Of a stretch of DNA of 64,000 bases, positions 46,571-55,192 are shown one piece after another. How positions within the stretch are numbered: position 1 is the first letter of the stretch; each line of letters starts with the position of its first letter. This DNA comes from Huiozyma naganishii CBS 8797. Lineage: Eukaryota; Ascomycota; Saccharomycetes; Saccharomycetales; Saccharomycetaceae. A model generated the notes under the pieces. The model made no database searches, had not been told where the DNA came from, and worked only from the letters and a program-made list of their open reading frames with translations. The stretch spans positions 682,001 to 746,000 of the forward strand of contig NC_035926.1 in the NCBI RefSeq assembly GCF_000348985.1, written 5' to 3'. A program made the position numbers and the translations under genes.

Positions 46571-49500
46571 TTACCGCTTCGTAGAGACATCTCCAGGTGT
46601 ACCAAGATCGTCCTTGATGAGACTCTTCAAAGTGTCGTACTGCCATGTGACACCGCCGAGCTCGCGGATACTGCACGCCCCGACACTGATCGTTCTCTTG
46701 ATCCGGTCCAGCTCGTTCGCGTTCGCAACGGACCTGTGTGTGCGCTTACATTCCTTCGACCCCGGAGTGTGACCGATCGACATCCCGACTTTCACGAGAG
46801 TCTCGATCTGCTCTATTGAGTTGTTGACTAGGTCCGAGTCGAATAGCACTGAGGGCTGCGCCAGCACAAGGATGATTGTCGACCCGCCAAACTTGAAGTA
46901 TCCGAGCTCCTCGCCCTTCTGTACTTTGTCTCCAAATTTCCTGGTTAAGATGACAGAACCGACCATCATGGCGCCCACAGCAATCAAGAGGAACTCGCCA
47001 AACTCGGCAGACTGCATCGGGATGACTACCCTCACGTTTTCGCCAAACACGTCGAGCTCGCTCCGGATCGCCATCGGGTTCACCGTGTAGTACTCGCCCT
47101 CGATGAATCGCGGCTCGCCCATGACGGCGTCGCAGGGGCAGTGGAACCTATGGTAGTCCTGTGGGGCGAGTCGGAAGATGGCTATACTCGTGCACTTGTC
47201 TTTGAACTGGTCCATCCGGTAATTTTGGGCCAACTTCTCGATGCTGAACTTGGAGGACTTGATCCACAATCTCTTCGTCTTCTCTATGCTCGAGAACACT
47301 GTGCATCGGGAGTCCGCGGGCGATACCATCACCTGCGGGTCCGCATTCTCCACGGGCCTGCTCCCCGGTTTCAATTTTCTGTAGAAGAACTCGTTGAACG
47401 TGTTAAACTTTGTGTCAAGGCACTGGGACAAGTCTAGAGAATGAAACTTGATGAACGAATCGATTTGTTTCACCGAGGACGGGTCGTCAAATTTCTTCCC
47501 CTGGCGAACGGACAAAGTCTTGAGCAAGTTCCGAAACTTCCTAGATTCTTTGCCCTTACCGTTGTAAATAATTCGCATCCCGAGCTTCACATGTGCACTG
47601 ATCTTCTCCTCAATGATGATACCCGTGTCTCTGTCTTGGACTAGGATATTGGCGTTGTTGGAACCGAGCGCGTACTTCCCGTACGTTAGTTTGATCCAGA
47701 CTTTGCTGAACCACCGTTTCGACGCCATTGCTGAGGACACGTACGATGGTTTCAGCACTTTATCCCCCTGTTGGAAGCAACATATCGCGAAATGTGTGAT
47801 GAGGTCGTTCTCCCTTGTCAATTTCGATTTCCTTGAGTTGTTACTCTTCTTCTTTGCCTTGAGACAACTTGGGCACCGCCAAATGTTTTTAAACTCTGCC
47901 AGTTTCGTCCACGTCTCTAGTCCTCTGGTCAGTTCATTCTGTGTAATGAACTCTCCTGCCCAGGCGTGTTTGTCGAACCTTTGGAAAAACTCGAGAGCGT
48001 CGTAATCTGTGAAGCAACCTAATTTATCTAGAAATAGAAGCAAGTCGACAAAATCGTAGTGCGTCTTTGGTGAGTTGACTGCCACGGCGTGCTTCCAAAA
48101 ATTCCTCTTCAAGAGGTTGTAAGGTGTGAACTTAACTTTGATGTTTAGCACTGGTTGTTGTGTGTTTGGGGTCACCTTCTTTGCTGTCAGAGTCAGTGGG
48201 ATTTCGAATTGTTGCCAGTCCAAAGTGTCACTCTGAGAGGACAGTACTGCGGATATTTGTTCCCAGGGGAGGTCGTGCAGTGCGATCTCGTCGTTGAAGG
48301 AGAAGGAATCCTTGTCCATGATTTTAAAGTGGAGAGAGAAGTGTGACTCCTTTTCGAACAGTTCGAACGCTAGGCACTCGTTGTAAATTGGGTTCAGCGT
48401 ATGTTTCTTGAAAGAGCTTTTAAAGACTCGCCTACCAAAAGTAGTGATGATGAAGGGATCCATGTCGTATTTCCGTCTCGATATTTTGTTCTTGAGGATG
48501 GGTAAGTTCCTAATGCTTTGCAATTCTATAAACACAACCCCCAAAGAGTGCTGTCGTTTCGATACTTTAAAGCTTGTCAGGCTCTTGTGATCTATGTTAT
48601 ACCTCTTGAGGTAATTGGACCTTGTCCTGCGCCTCAAATTGAGCAGTTTCCCGCCGTCCGGTTTAAACTGGAGCGACCTGCTCGTGTCGCTGCTATGTAA
48701 CTCGTCATCCTCATCGTTGTAACGATTGGCGCTGTCTGCCATGGAGAGCGCCTCTGAGCTCGAGACGTCCGAGTCCCGAGAGTACCCGTCACTCCCCAAC
48801 TCCCCGAGACTGCTTGTTCTAGACCGTGCGGTGAGCAACTCGGGCGATGAGTTCGCGGAGGAAAAACTCTGGTCTTCGTCGTCGTCTTCATCGCGCACCT
48901 CTTGCAACAGAACCTGTATATCGTTCAATTGCTCGCTTGTCAAGGCGTCATCGTCCTCATCGTCCTCATCGTCGTCGTCGTCATCGAGTTGAGCCTCGCT
49001 CACGACATCGTACTCATCTAGTGCAGTCACAAGCGACTTCAAGTCGAAAGGTGCTGCGGCTGTGGAGGCAGCATCGTTGTCCCCCGTACTGTCCCCAACT
49101 TCCGTACTACCATCCAGAGGGACAAGTTTCCCCAATTGTTTCTCTGTGGTCCGTGAGGCAAGTGTCTCAAGCCACAGTGCAAAGGCCTCCTGGAGCGTAA
49201 ACTGTCTTGCCATGCTTGCGACGAGGGTAAAGGACAGTTGCAGCTCACCCATGGGGAACTCCCTTCGCTGGTCCCTTGCGAGCCGCCACTCGAGCTCCCG
49301 CTTCCGGTCGTACAGAGTGTACCATTGCGGCTGCCATGGACCGTCAAAGCACTTCCCTTCATCGAACAGCTGTGCCACGTTCAACTGCACCTCTCCGACG
49401 TACAGGTACTTGTGTCTGTGATGCCCAGAGGGCGAAGAGGAGAAAGAAGCTGCTGCTGCGGTGGAGACAGTTGTCGAGACGGATACAGACGATGACGACT

Positions 49501-49840
49501 GATGCGGTGAGGGCGATGGGGACAGTCTATCCAACGCAACCGTAGCCGCCGCCGTCACCGCTGGGACCTCCACGATATCGTACACGATCACACGGACCTG
49601 GTCTGACACTGGATTCCTGGGCAGTTTCAACGACACAAGCTGGTCCCACTGCGAATTAGATCCCTGGAGCGCCCTCGTGTGCCCTGTGAAGTACAGGTTC
49701 GTCGTGACGACGCACACTGGACGGCAGTTCCGGAACGCCTCGAACAAAGGCACCCCGCGTGTGCCCCCGACGTGGCAGCGCAGCGTGAGTTGCGGCCTCC
49801 CGGGCCCCGCGGAGGGCCTACGGTCTCTCTCCCTCGCCAT
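46571..49840 (-). CDS. PSD2: Phosphatidylserine decarboxylase 2 (Psd2)
   Basis: Psd2 decarboxylates phosphatidylserine to phosphatidylethanolamine in the Golgi/endosomal system. From the ATG at 49840 the protein is 1089 residues (about 1138 in S. cerevisiae); an ATG 16 codons upstream is possible. An N-terminal degenerate C2-like region is followed by a Ser/Asp-rich linker with long Asp runs, then a second C2 domain (GVVFIELQSIRNLPIL). The C-terminal decarboxylase has FNEFFYRKLKPGSRP, FHCPCDAVMGE and the GGST self-cleavage site at about residue 983, whose Ser becomes the pyruvoyl group. It occupies the YGR170W position. Confidence 0.95.
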   Translation of the reverse strand: MARERDRRPSAGPGRPQLTLRCHVGGTRGVPLFEAFRNCRPVCVVTTNLYFTGHTRALQGSNSQWDQLVSLKLPRNPVSDQVRVIVYDIVEVPAVTAAATVALDRLSPSPSPHQSSSSVSVSTTVSTAAAASFSSSPSGHHRHKYLYVGEVQLNVAQLFDEGKCFDGPWQPQWYTLYDRKRELEWRLARDQRREFPMGELQLSFTLVASMARQFTLQEAFALWLETLASRTTEKQLGKLVPLDGSTEVGDSTGDNDAASTAAAPFDLKSLVTALDEYDVVSEAQLDDDDDDEDDEDDDALTSEQLNDIQVLLQEVRDEDDDEDQSFSSANSSPELLTARSRTSSLGELGSDGYSRDSDVSSSEALSMADSANRYNDEDDELHSSDTSRSLQFKPDGGKLLNLRRRTRSNYLKRYNIDHKSLTSFKVSKRQHSLGVVFIELQSIRNLPILKNKISRRKYDMDPFIITTFGRRVFKSSFKKHTLNPIYNECLAFELFEKESHFSLHFKIMDKDSFSFNDEIALHDLPWEQISAVLSSQSDTLDWQQFEIPLTLTAKKVTPNTQQPVLNIKVKFTPYNLLKRNFWKHAVAVNSPKTHYDFVDLLLFLDKLGCFTDYDALEFFQRFDKHAWAGEFITQNELTRGLETWTKLAEFKNIWRCPSCLKAKKKSNNSRKSKLTRENDLITHFAICCFQQGDKVLKPSYVSSAMASKRWFSKVWIKLTYGKYALGSNNANILVQDRDTGIIIEEKISAHVKLGMRIIYNGKGKESRKFRNLLKTLSVRQGKKFDDPSSVKQIDSFIKFHSLDLSQCLDTKFNTFNEFFYRKLKPGSRPVENADPQVMVSPADSRCTVFSSIEKTKRLWIKSSKFSIEKLAQNYRMDQFKDKCTSIAIFRLAPQDYHRFHCPCDAVMGEPRFIEGEYYTVNPMAIRSELDVFGENVRVVIPMQSAEFGEFLLIAVGAMMVGSVILTRKFGDKVQKGEELGYFKFGGSTIILVLAQPSVLFDSDLVNNSIEQIETLVKVGMSIGHTPGSKECKRTHRSVANANELDRIKRTISVGACSIRELGGVTWQYDTLKSLIKDDLGTPGDVSTKR

Positions 49841-50033
49841 TGACCCCATCGGACTGCTGGAGGGACCACAGAACAGCCAAACCATCAAGTGACGGCCATC
49901 TCAAAGTTCGAAGTCTTCAAAACAAGTCGAATTTCGAATATTTGAAGTCGACGGACGACCTCGTTGTAGCAGTAGAGAAAGTGGTAGATGGGTCTAGTAG
50001 CAGTTCTAGTAGCTCTAACAGTCCACTAAATCA

Positions 50034-50324
50034 ATGGGGAAACGGTTCAGTGAGTCTGCAGAGAAGAAGGCGGCCGGACAGGCGAGGAAGCGCGAACAGG
50101 CGCGGCAGAAGGAGTTGAATGAGCGGCGGGCCGAGGAGGCTGCCGAGGCTGAGAAGTGGACCGAGGGTGCTCGCACGGAGAACTCGCGGAAGGTAGAGGA
50201 GGAGGCGCGGAGGGCCGCGAAGCTGCAGGCGAAGAAGGACCGCGAGGCATTGCTCGCTGCCGAGGAGGCTGACATGGCCGGTGCGAAGAAGGCAGGGAAG
50301 GTCAAGAACCGCAGGAAGAAGTAA
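50034..50324 (+). CDS. LSO2: Ribosome-associated small protein Lso2
   Basis: Lso2 binds vacant ribosomes and helps translation recover after starvation; mammals have CCDC124. The 96-residue protein begins MGKRFSESAEKKAAGQARKR, the conserved N terminus, and is one long charged helix rich in Ala, Glu, Lys and Arg. It ends in a basic KNRRKK. The length agrees with S. cerevisiae Lso2 (about 92), and the gene lies between PSD2 and PUS6, exactly where YGR169C-A lies. The paralogue LSO1 is less likely on position. Confidence 0.92.
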   Translation: MGKRFSESAEKKAAGQARKREQARQKELNERRAEEAAEAEKWTEGARTENSRKVEEEARRAAKLQAKKDREALLAAEEADMAGAKKAGKVKNRRKK

Positions 50325-50447
50325 GGCACCTGGGGTGAGGGGACGGTGGGAGGGTCCTGCGACCGTGCATCTCCATACGTATATACCAGACGCACGGCAC
50401 AGGAGAGGTGTGAGCATACACGCAGATTCTCTCGTCGTTATAATATA

Positions 50448-50474
50448 TCATCATCATCATCATCATCATCATCA
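50448..50474 (+). repeat. ATC triplet microsatellite upstream of PUS6
   Basis: About nine perfect TCA/ATC units lie 37 bases upstream of the PUS6 start. They are in the presumed 5' leader and produce Met or His runs only in chance ORFs. Confidence 0.9.
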
Positions 50475-50510
50475 CGACCTCTAACACTTGAACACCGAGT
50501 CCAAGACGGC

Positions 50511-51575
50511 ATGCTGCGACGTGTGGAGCCGCAGTGGGTATCGCGTCGTATCAACGCGAAGGGTCGATGGTTCGGACGGCTGCTCGTGGACGTCACTGCT
50601 GAGGAGTTCAAAGCGAGTTCGAGGGAACAGCACCTTGCGGCGGTCACTCAGGGCAAGTACTCCCTGAGGGCGAGGGACGGCCACATGAGAAACCCTCTGC
50701 GGGAACCCATTGTCTGTGGGGACGTTGTACATTTGAGCATGCACCGGCATGAACCGCCCATTCCTCTCCGTGGTCCTCCACTGGTATGTCACTCTGACGA
50801 ACAGTACCTCGTCGTCGACAAGCCCTGTGGGATCCCAGTGCACCCGACGGGCCAGTACTTCCACCACACGCTTGTCGAGCAACTGAGAGCTACACAGGGT
50901 CCCCTATGGCCCTGTCACCGGCTCGATAGAGTCACCTCTGGACTGATGATCTTCGCACGGACCCCGCAGGCAGCGAGCAAGTTACAGAGGGCCATCCAAC
51001 GGCACGACGCGGTCAAAGTGTACCTCGCAAGGGTCCAGGGCAAGTTCCCTGGGGGAGTGACTCTTGTGGACTCCCCAGTGTACACTTTGGAACCGAAGCG
51101 TGGGTTCCCCGCAGCGTTGGGACCATCGCGAGACGCCTCGACGCAGTTTGAGCTTATCAAGTACGACGCATCCACGGGTCAATCCCTCGTGCAGTGCACT
51201 CCCAGGACGGGCAGGACACACCAGATCCGGATTCACCTTGCTCGACTAGGGTTTCCCATTGTGAACGACCAACTGTACAACGAGTCCCTAACCAAACGCA
51301 AGCAGTACTGCCGGTTCGTCGTCGGTGTACCCTCTTGGGAGTCCCTGGGGGACTCTCGGGAACTGGAGAACCGCATTGCAGGTGTACTTGAGGAGAGCAG
51401 GACCCTCAGAGAGAACAAGTTCACTGGTCAGCGGTGTCCAGAGTGTGCAACACCGCTGATGAGAGACCCAGACCCTGCAGAGTTGGAACTGTACCTCCAC
51501 AGCTGGAAGTACCGTCTCGCCATGTCTCCCGACGACGCATTGAGCTTCGAGACGCCCAGACCCAGCTGGTGGTAG
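50511..51575 (+). CDS. PUS6: tRNA pseudouridine-31 synthase Pus6
   Basis: Pus6 makes pseudouridine 31 in cytoplasmic and mitochondrial tRNAs and belongs to the RluA family. The ATG at 50511 gives 354 residues (about 404 in S. cerevisiae). An upstream in-frame extension reads through the ATC repeat and is rejected. The catalytic motif is HRLDRVTSGL, with the Asp in HRLD. KPCGIPVHPTG and RTGRTHQIRIHL are the other family motifs. A C-terminal CPECATP pair of cysteines is present. It matches YGR169C. YGR168C (PEX35) is missing between this gene and CLC1, only 47 bases away. Confidence 0.95.
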   Translation: MLRRVEPQWVSRRINAKGRWFGRLLVDVTAEEFKASSREQHLAAVTQGKYSLRARDGHMRNPLREPIVCGDVVHLSMHRHEPPIPLRGPPLVCHSDEQYLVVDKPCGIPVHPTGQYFHHTLVEQLRATQGPLWPCHRLDRVTSGLMIFARTPQAASKLQRAIQRHDAVKVYLARVQGKFPGGVTLVDSPVYTLEPKRGFPAALGPSRDASTQFELIKYDASTGQSLVQCTPRTGRTHQIRIHLARLGFPIVNDQLYNESLTKRKQYCRFVVGVPSWESLGDSRELENRIAGVLEESRTLRENKFTGQRCPECATPLMRDPDPAELELYLHSWKYRLAMSPDDALSFETPRPSWW

Positions 51576-51622
51576 TAGTAAGTGTAGTATTTGTACGTAG
51601 TAGATGTGTATATACACAGTGT

Positions 51623-52228
51623 TCAAGCACCTGGCACTGACGCCTTGCCCTTCAATTGCAGCAGCAGCTCTTTGAAACGGGTCCTGTCCCTCCCGTCACC
51701 GAGGACCGTGGCGTCCTCGAGGTTCACGAGTTGCAGGGCACGGTCCCACACGGAGTTCTCCTGGGTGAAGAACTGGTCCCTCTGGGCGAGGAACTCAGCG
51801 GCCTCTGCCTCAGTACGTTCCAGCTGCGCAGCCTTTTTCTCGTTGTACGTCTCGTAGAAATGGTCCACGTACTCAATCGCCTCTTGGGCAAGCTCATCCT
51901 TCTCCCTTGCGGCTTGTGCGTCCCTCGCAGCGATCTGCTCGTCTCTGCGTGCCCGCCACTCGTCAATCGCCCTCGAGGCGTCCGGGTTTACAGCGTGTGC
52001 CTCATTAACAGAGGTATCGGCATTGACTGGAGTGGACTCCCCCACCATCTCCGTCTCTTCTAGTTCTGGTTCTTCTTGCGCCTCCTCCTCTGGCTCACCC
52101 CCCAACAACTCTGCATCCTGTTCCGTCTGGAACTCGTCACCCACGAGCTCTGCCTCCCGGGCAAGAAAGTCAGCACCAGCAACAACCTCGCCGCTCTCTC
52201 CGTCCAATGCAGGGAATCTCTCAGCCAT
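51623..52228 (-). CDS. CLC1: Clathrin light chain Clc1
   Basis: Clc1 binds the clathrin heavy chain in Golgi and endocytic coats. The 201-residue protein (about 233 in S. cerevisiae) has an N-terminal acidic part beginning MAERFPALDGESGE and a long central coiled coil with AIDEWRARRDEQIAARD. The C terminus (FTQENSVWDRALQLVNLEDA, and DRTRFKELLLQLKG) is the conserved light-chain end. It converges with PUS6 and keeps the YGR167W neighbourhood. Confidence 0.95.
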   Translation of the reverse strand: MAERFPALDGESGEVVAGADFLAREAELVGDEFQTEQDAELLGGEPEEEAQEEPELEETEMVGESTPVNADTSVNEAHAVNPDASRAIDEWRARRDEQIAARDAQAAREKDELAQEAIEYVDHFYETYNEKKAAQLERTEAEAAEFLAQRDQFFTQENSVWDRALQLVNLEDATVLGDGRDRTRFKELLLQLKGKASVPGA

Positions 52229-52362
52229 GTCTGCGTCGTCTAGTCGCCTTTAGTAGTGGTAGTTCTTGTACTTACAGTAGTGTCTTCAATTCAATTATGA
52301 ACAAATCCTTCACTTCAAGAGGACTCTTACACAGTGATACGTATACGTAGAGGTCCGCTTGC

Positions 52363-53882
52363 TCACTCGACGAGCACAGACGCACCGTTGCCGATGTCGA
52401 CGGTGTCCCCAGTCGGGAGGTCCAGCAACTTGAGCCCCGGGAGTCTCGCGTAGTGTCCCCTCTGGACGGCAACGAACTGCAAGTCCACGAGGTGTGTTCC
52501 CCCCGGGTGCAACGCGGGCAGCTTGTAGTCGTTCGAGAGGAGCACGATGCCCTCTGCGTGTCTTGCTAGCCGTCTCTGGCGGGTCGCCTGTCGCTCGAGG
52601 GTCAGGTTTGTAGCAGCAGCGTGCGAATCCGGCAGCGTGTGGTTGTTGTAGTAGATGACGAGGTCCCTCGACGCTGTGGGGGACAGGTTCGTGATCTGGA
52701 CACGCAGGATGAACTGGTCGCATTGCTGTACTTGAATTGACTCCTTGAGGAACGTGTACCGGATGTTATGCATTGGAGGAGGCGACGACGACGGTATCGG
52801 TACAGTGCTTTCCAAAGTCCTATGGAATCGCGGCGTCGAGGCCAACGACAGCGACGAGACCCGCGACAGCGTGTTATTGCTGATCCCCAGTGGTCTACCG
52901 ACGGGTTTCACCGTGATGTCTGTGTGCCATTGAGTCCATATGGGTATTGTGTGGCCCTCCAGTGTGTGCAGAGAGTACCGAAGTACCACTCGGGCGCGAT
53001 GTCTATGAGCAGCTAGTTGTCCGATGGCACGCTCCACGGGTGGTAACCTGTACACGAGGGACACTGAGTCGTGTGGGGTGAGTGTCATTTGTGGTAGGGA
53101 TTTCGAGACGCCGTCGTCGAGACACTCCAGTGCAACGTGAGACCCTCTCTTGTCCACTAGTTCAAACAGCACGTCTTGGAAGACAAGCTGTGGGTTCGTT
53201 AACGAGTGTCTATGTGCCAGTTGAAGGACCGCTTTCGCCGTCTGGACATCGAGGGAGGACAGGATGCAGGTGTTCCGGGGTAGATTCGAGTTCCGCAACC
53301 TCATGTTCAGTAGAGAATAGATGGGGAGCTCCACGGACGTGTGTTCATCGTAGACATCACCAGGGACAGTAGCAGGTGCAGTGGCATCTGCCGTTGCACC
53401 TGCAGTAGCACTACCACTACCACTACCAGGCCCCGCAGCAAGACTGTATATTGGTTCAAAGCTGGGCAAGAACTCGTCCTCCCGGGAAGCCTCGGCATCT
53501 CTAGTCCCCCCCTGCTCCCCAATGCTCTGCCCGTCCCCGGCCCCCGCCTCCAAGTCACCTTGAACCTGATGGTGTTGTCGTACCCGTTGTTCATGGCGAC
53601 CGTGGACCTGAACCATTCGGGCGCACCGTCAGCGCAGCAATCGAGGGACCACCAGTTCTCGGACCTCTCCCGGAACAATCCATCGCACTGGGCCTCGTAC
53701 AGCTTCGCCTCGTTGATCCACACACTGAACATCCCCAGTTGAACACCACCCGCTGGCCCATCACCGACACTCTGCAAGTGCACGCTCAATTGCTCGTCAA
53801 ACACCACAAACTGGCGGCGCGCAGCGCCTTCACGCACAACATCAGAACCGCACACGTCCCCGACAGGCAGCAGCAACTCCAT
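52363..53882 (-). CDS. TRS65: TRAPPII subunit Trs65 (Kre11), with one frameshift
   Basis: Trs65 is a TRAPPII-specific subunit that helps activate Ypt31/32 in Golgi exit. The N-terminal part, from the ATG at 53882 (MELLLPVGDV), carries QFVVFDEQLSV and VAMNNGYDNTIRFKV. The rest lies in the -1 frame and starts around EDEFLPSFEPIYS, running to NGASVLVE. The switch falls at or near a C7 run on the plus strand (53506-53512); one extra base there would join both parts into about 506 residues (about 560 in S. cerevisiae). Both halves look under coding constraint, so a base-call error or a very recent indel is likely. It matches YGR166W. Confidence 0.88.
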
Positions 53883-53997
53883 TGCCCAGCTGGCACCTAC
53901 CACGTCTCGTCTACTGGTCACCGTCTCTTCAATATCGTGTTTAACACCAAACGACTACTCACTACTCACTGCTATGTACATGTTGGGGCGGGCTCTC

Positions 53998-55026
53998 TCA
54001 CAGGTACACCATGTGTCCCTGCGTGTCGAACCCAATGGCACGGTCCCTCTTGTTGTCCCTGTTCCCGCTGCCGTAGCGGTGTGCGACACGGGACGCGGGG
54101 ACATCTTTGAACTGGAACCTGCTGCGCTCGTGCAGTTGCAACTCTCCGAGTACGACCCGCTGGGTACGCCTACTGCTCTGTGCTGACGAGGAGGAGTGCT
54201 CCCCCTGCGTCGACAGTCGCTGCAGTGTGACCTCTGCCGGTTCCAGTTCGAGTATGGCTGCGGCGTCCAGTGGACCAAACGGTTCAGACTCGGCGATGGT
54301 CGCGAACCGCGACTGTTTCGCTCTCGCTGGGGTCGGAATCTCGGTAAGGTTCTCACGGGGCCCACCGCCGTCACCACGGAACAGTGGGAAGTACGCCTCC
54401 ATCGCCTGTGAGAACTTGTTCAGGTCTCCGCTTCGTTTCTTGTGCGAGGGCAATTGCATCTCGAGACGGTATAACTTCACAAGGGCCTCCACGCGCGGGA
54501 CCTTCAATCCGTGCCGCTGTGCCACGTCCTGCGTGGACACTCCACGCACCTCTATCTCCTCGAACAACTCGCGCTTGAGGGACTCGGGCACCATCAGGTT
54601 CGTCCTGCAGAACTTGTTCGCAGGAAAGGGCCTCAAACCAGCGTCACGGCCACCACCACCACGACTACCCTCTTCCACCTTCGTCTCCTCCAACTGGCCC
54701 CTCTGGTTCTCCCTGAGCGGGGTCCCAGTCAGAGGGTTCCGCAGCACAACCCCGCGCTCCCTCCCCGGTTGCACGTACAGCGGTTTGTTCCCCATGGGGA
54801 ACCCGCTGTACTTGTTCAAAGCGTACTCCCCTCTATAGTTCCGCGGACCAAGGAACTCCCTCATGGCGGCCTTCAAGTTCGTGTCGTGCGCCTTCGAGGG
54901 CTCCCTCGCCAGACGCCGGAAAGGGTACCCAGGGTACGCGATCCGCCGCCGCGACACCCACCGCACAGACACCCGAACGCAAACGGCCCAGGGGCCACTC
55001 TGACCGCAGCTACCTCGACCCAGCAT
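53998..55026 (-). CDS. MRPS35: Mitochondrial small-subunit ribosomal protein Mrps35
   Basis: This is the fungal mitoribosomal small-subunit protein encoded by YGR165W. The ATG at 55026 (MLGRGSCGQSG) gives 342 residues, the usual length (about 345). The frame stays open a further 153 codons upstream, but that part overlaps CCT3 and is rejected. The N terminus is Arg-rich with few acids, a likely mitochondrial targeting peptide. RRRIAYPGYPF, NKYSGFPMGNKPLYV and SLKRELFEEIEVRGVSTQ-VA are recognisable blocks. It completes the reversed YGR165-YGR173 block. Confidence 0.88.
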   Translation of the reverse strand: MLGRGSCGQSGPWAVCVRVSVRWVSRRRIAYPGYPFRRLAREPSKAHDTNLKAAMREFLGPRNYRGEYALNKYSGFPMGNKPLYVQPGRERGVVLRNPLTGTPLRENQRGQLEETKVEEGSRGGGGRDAGLRPFPANKFCRTNLMVPESLKRELFEEIEVRGVSTQDVAQRHGLKVPRVEALVKLYRLEMQLPSHKKRSGDLNKFSQAMEAYFPLFRGDGGGPRENLTEIPTPARAKQSRFATIAESEPFGPLDAAAILELEPAEVTLQRLSTQGEHSSSSAQSSRRTQRVVLGELQLHERSRFQFKDVPASRVAHRYGSGNRDNKRDRAIGFDTQGHMVYL

Positions 55027-55192
55027 CGCCGATTGCCCTGTCCACCAGTACGTGTAGTAGTAGTAGCAGTAGCACTGGTCCTCGACGTCTTCGAATTCGA
55101 ATAAAATTTTATTGAATCGAAGACGACACCGTCTTCTACCACTACAAGTACTGCCACAAGTAGAGCTAGGCCCCACAGCAGTACCCTTCACG

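Noticed and set aside
50302..50487. Minus-strand ORF with a run of Met
   Set aside because: It is produced by the ATC microsatellite.
50346..50510. Upstream extension of PUS6
   Set aside because: It encodes a Ser run from the ATC repeat and no family sequence.
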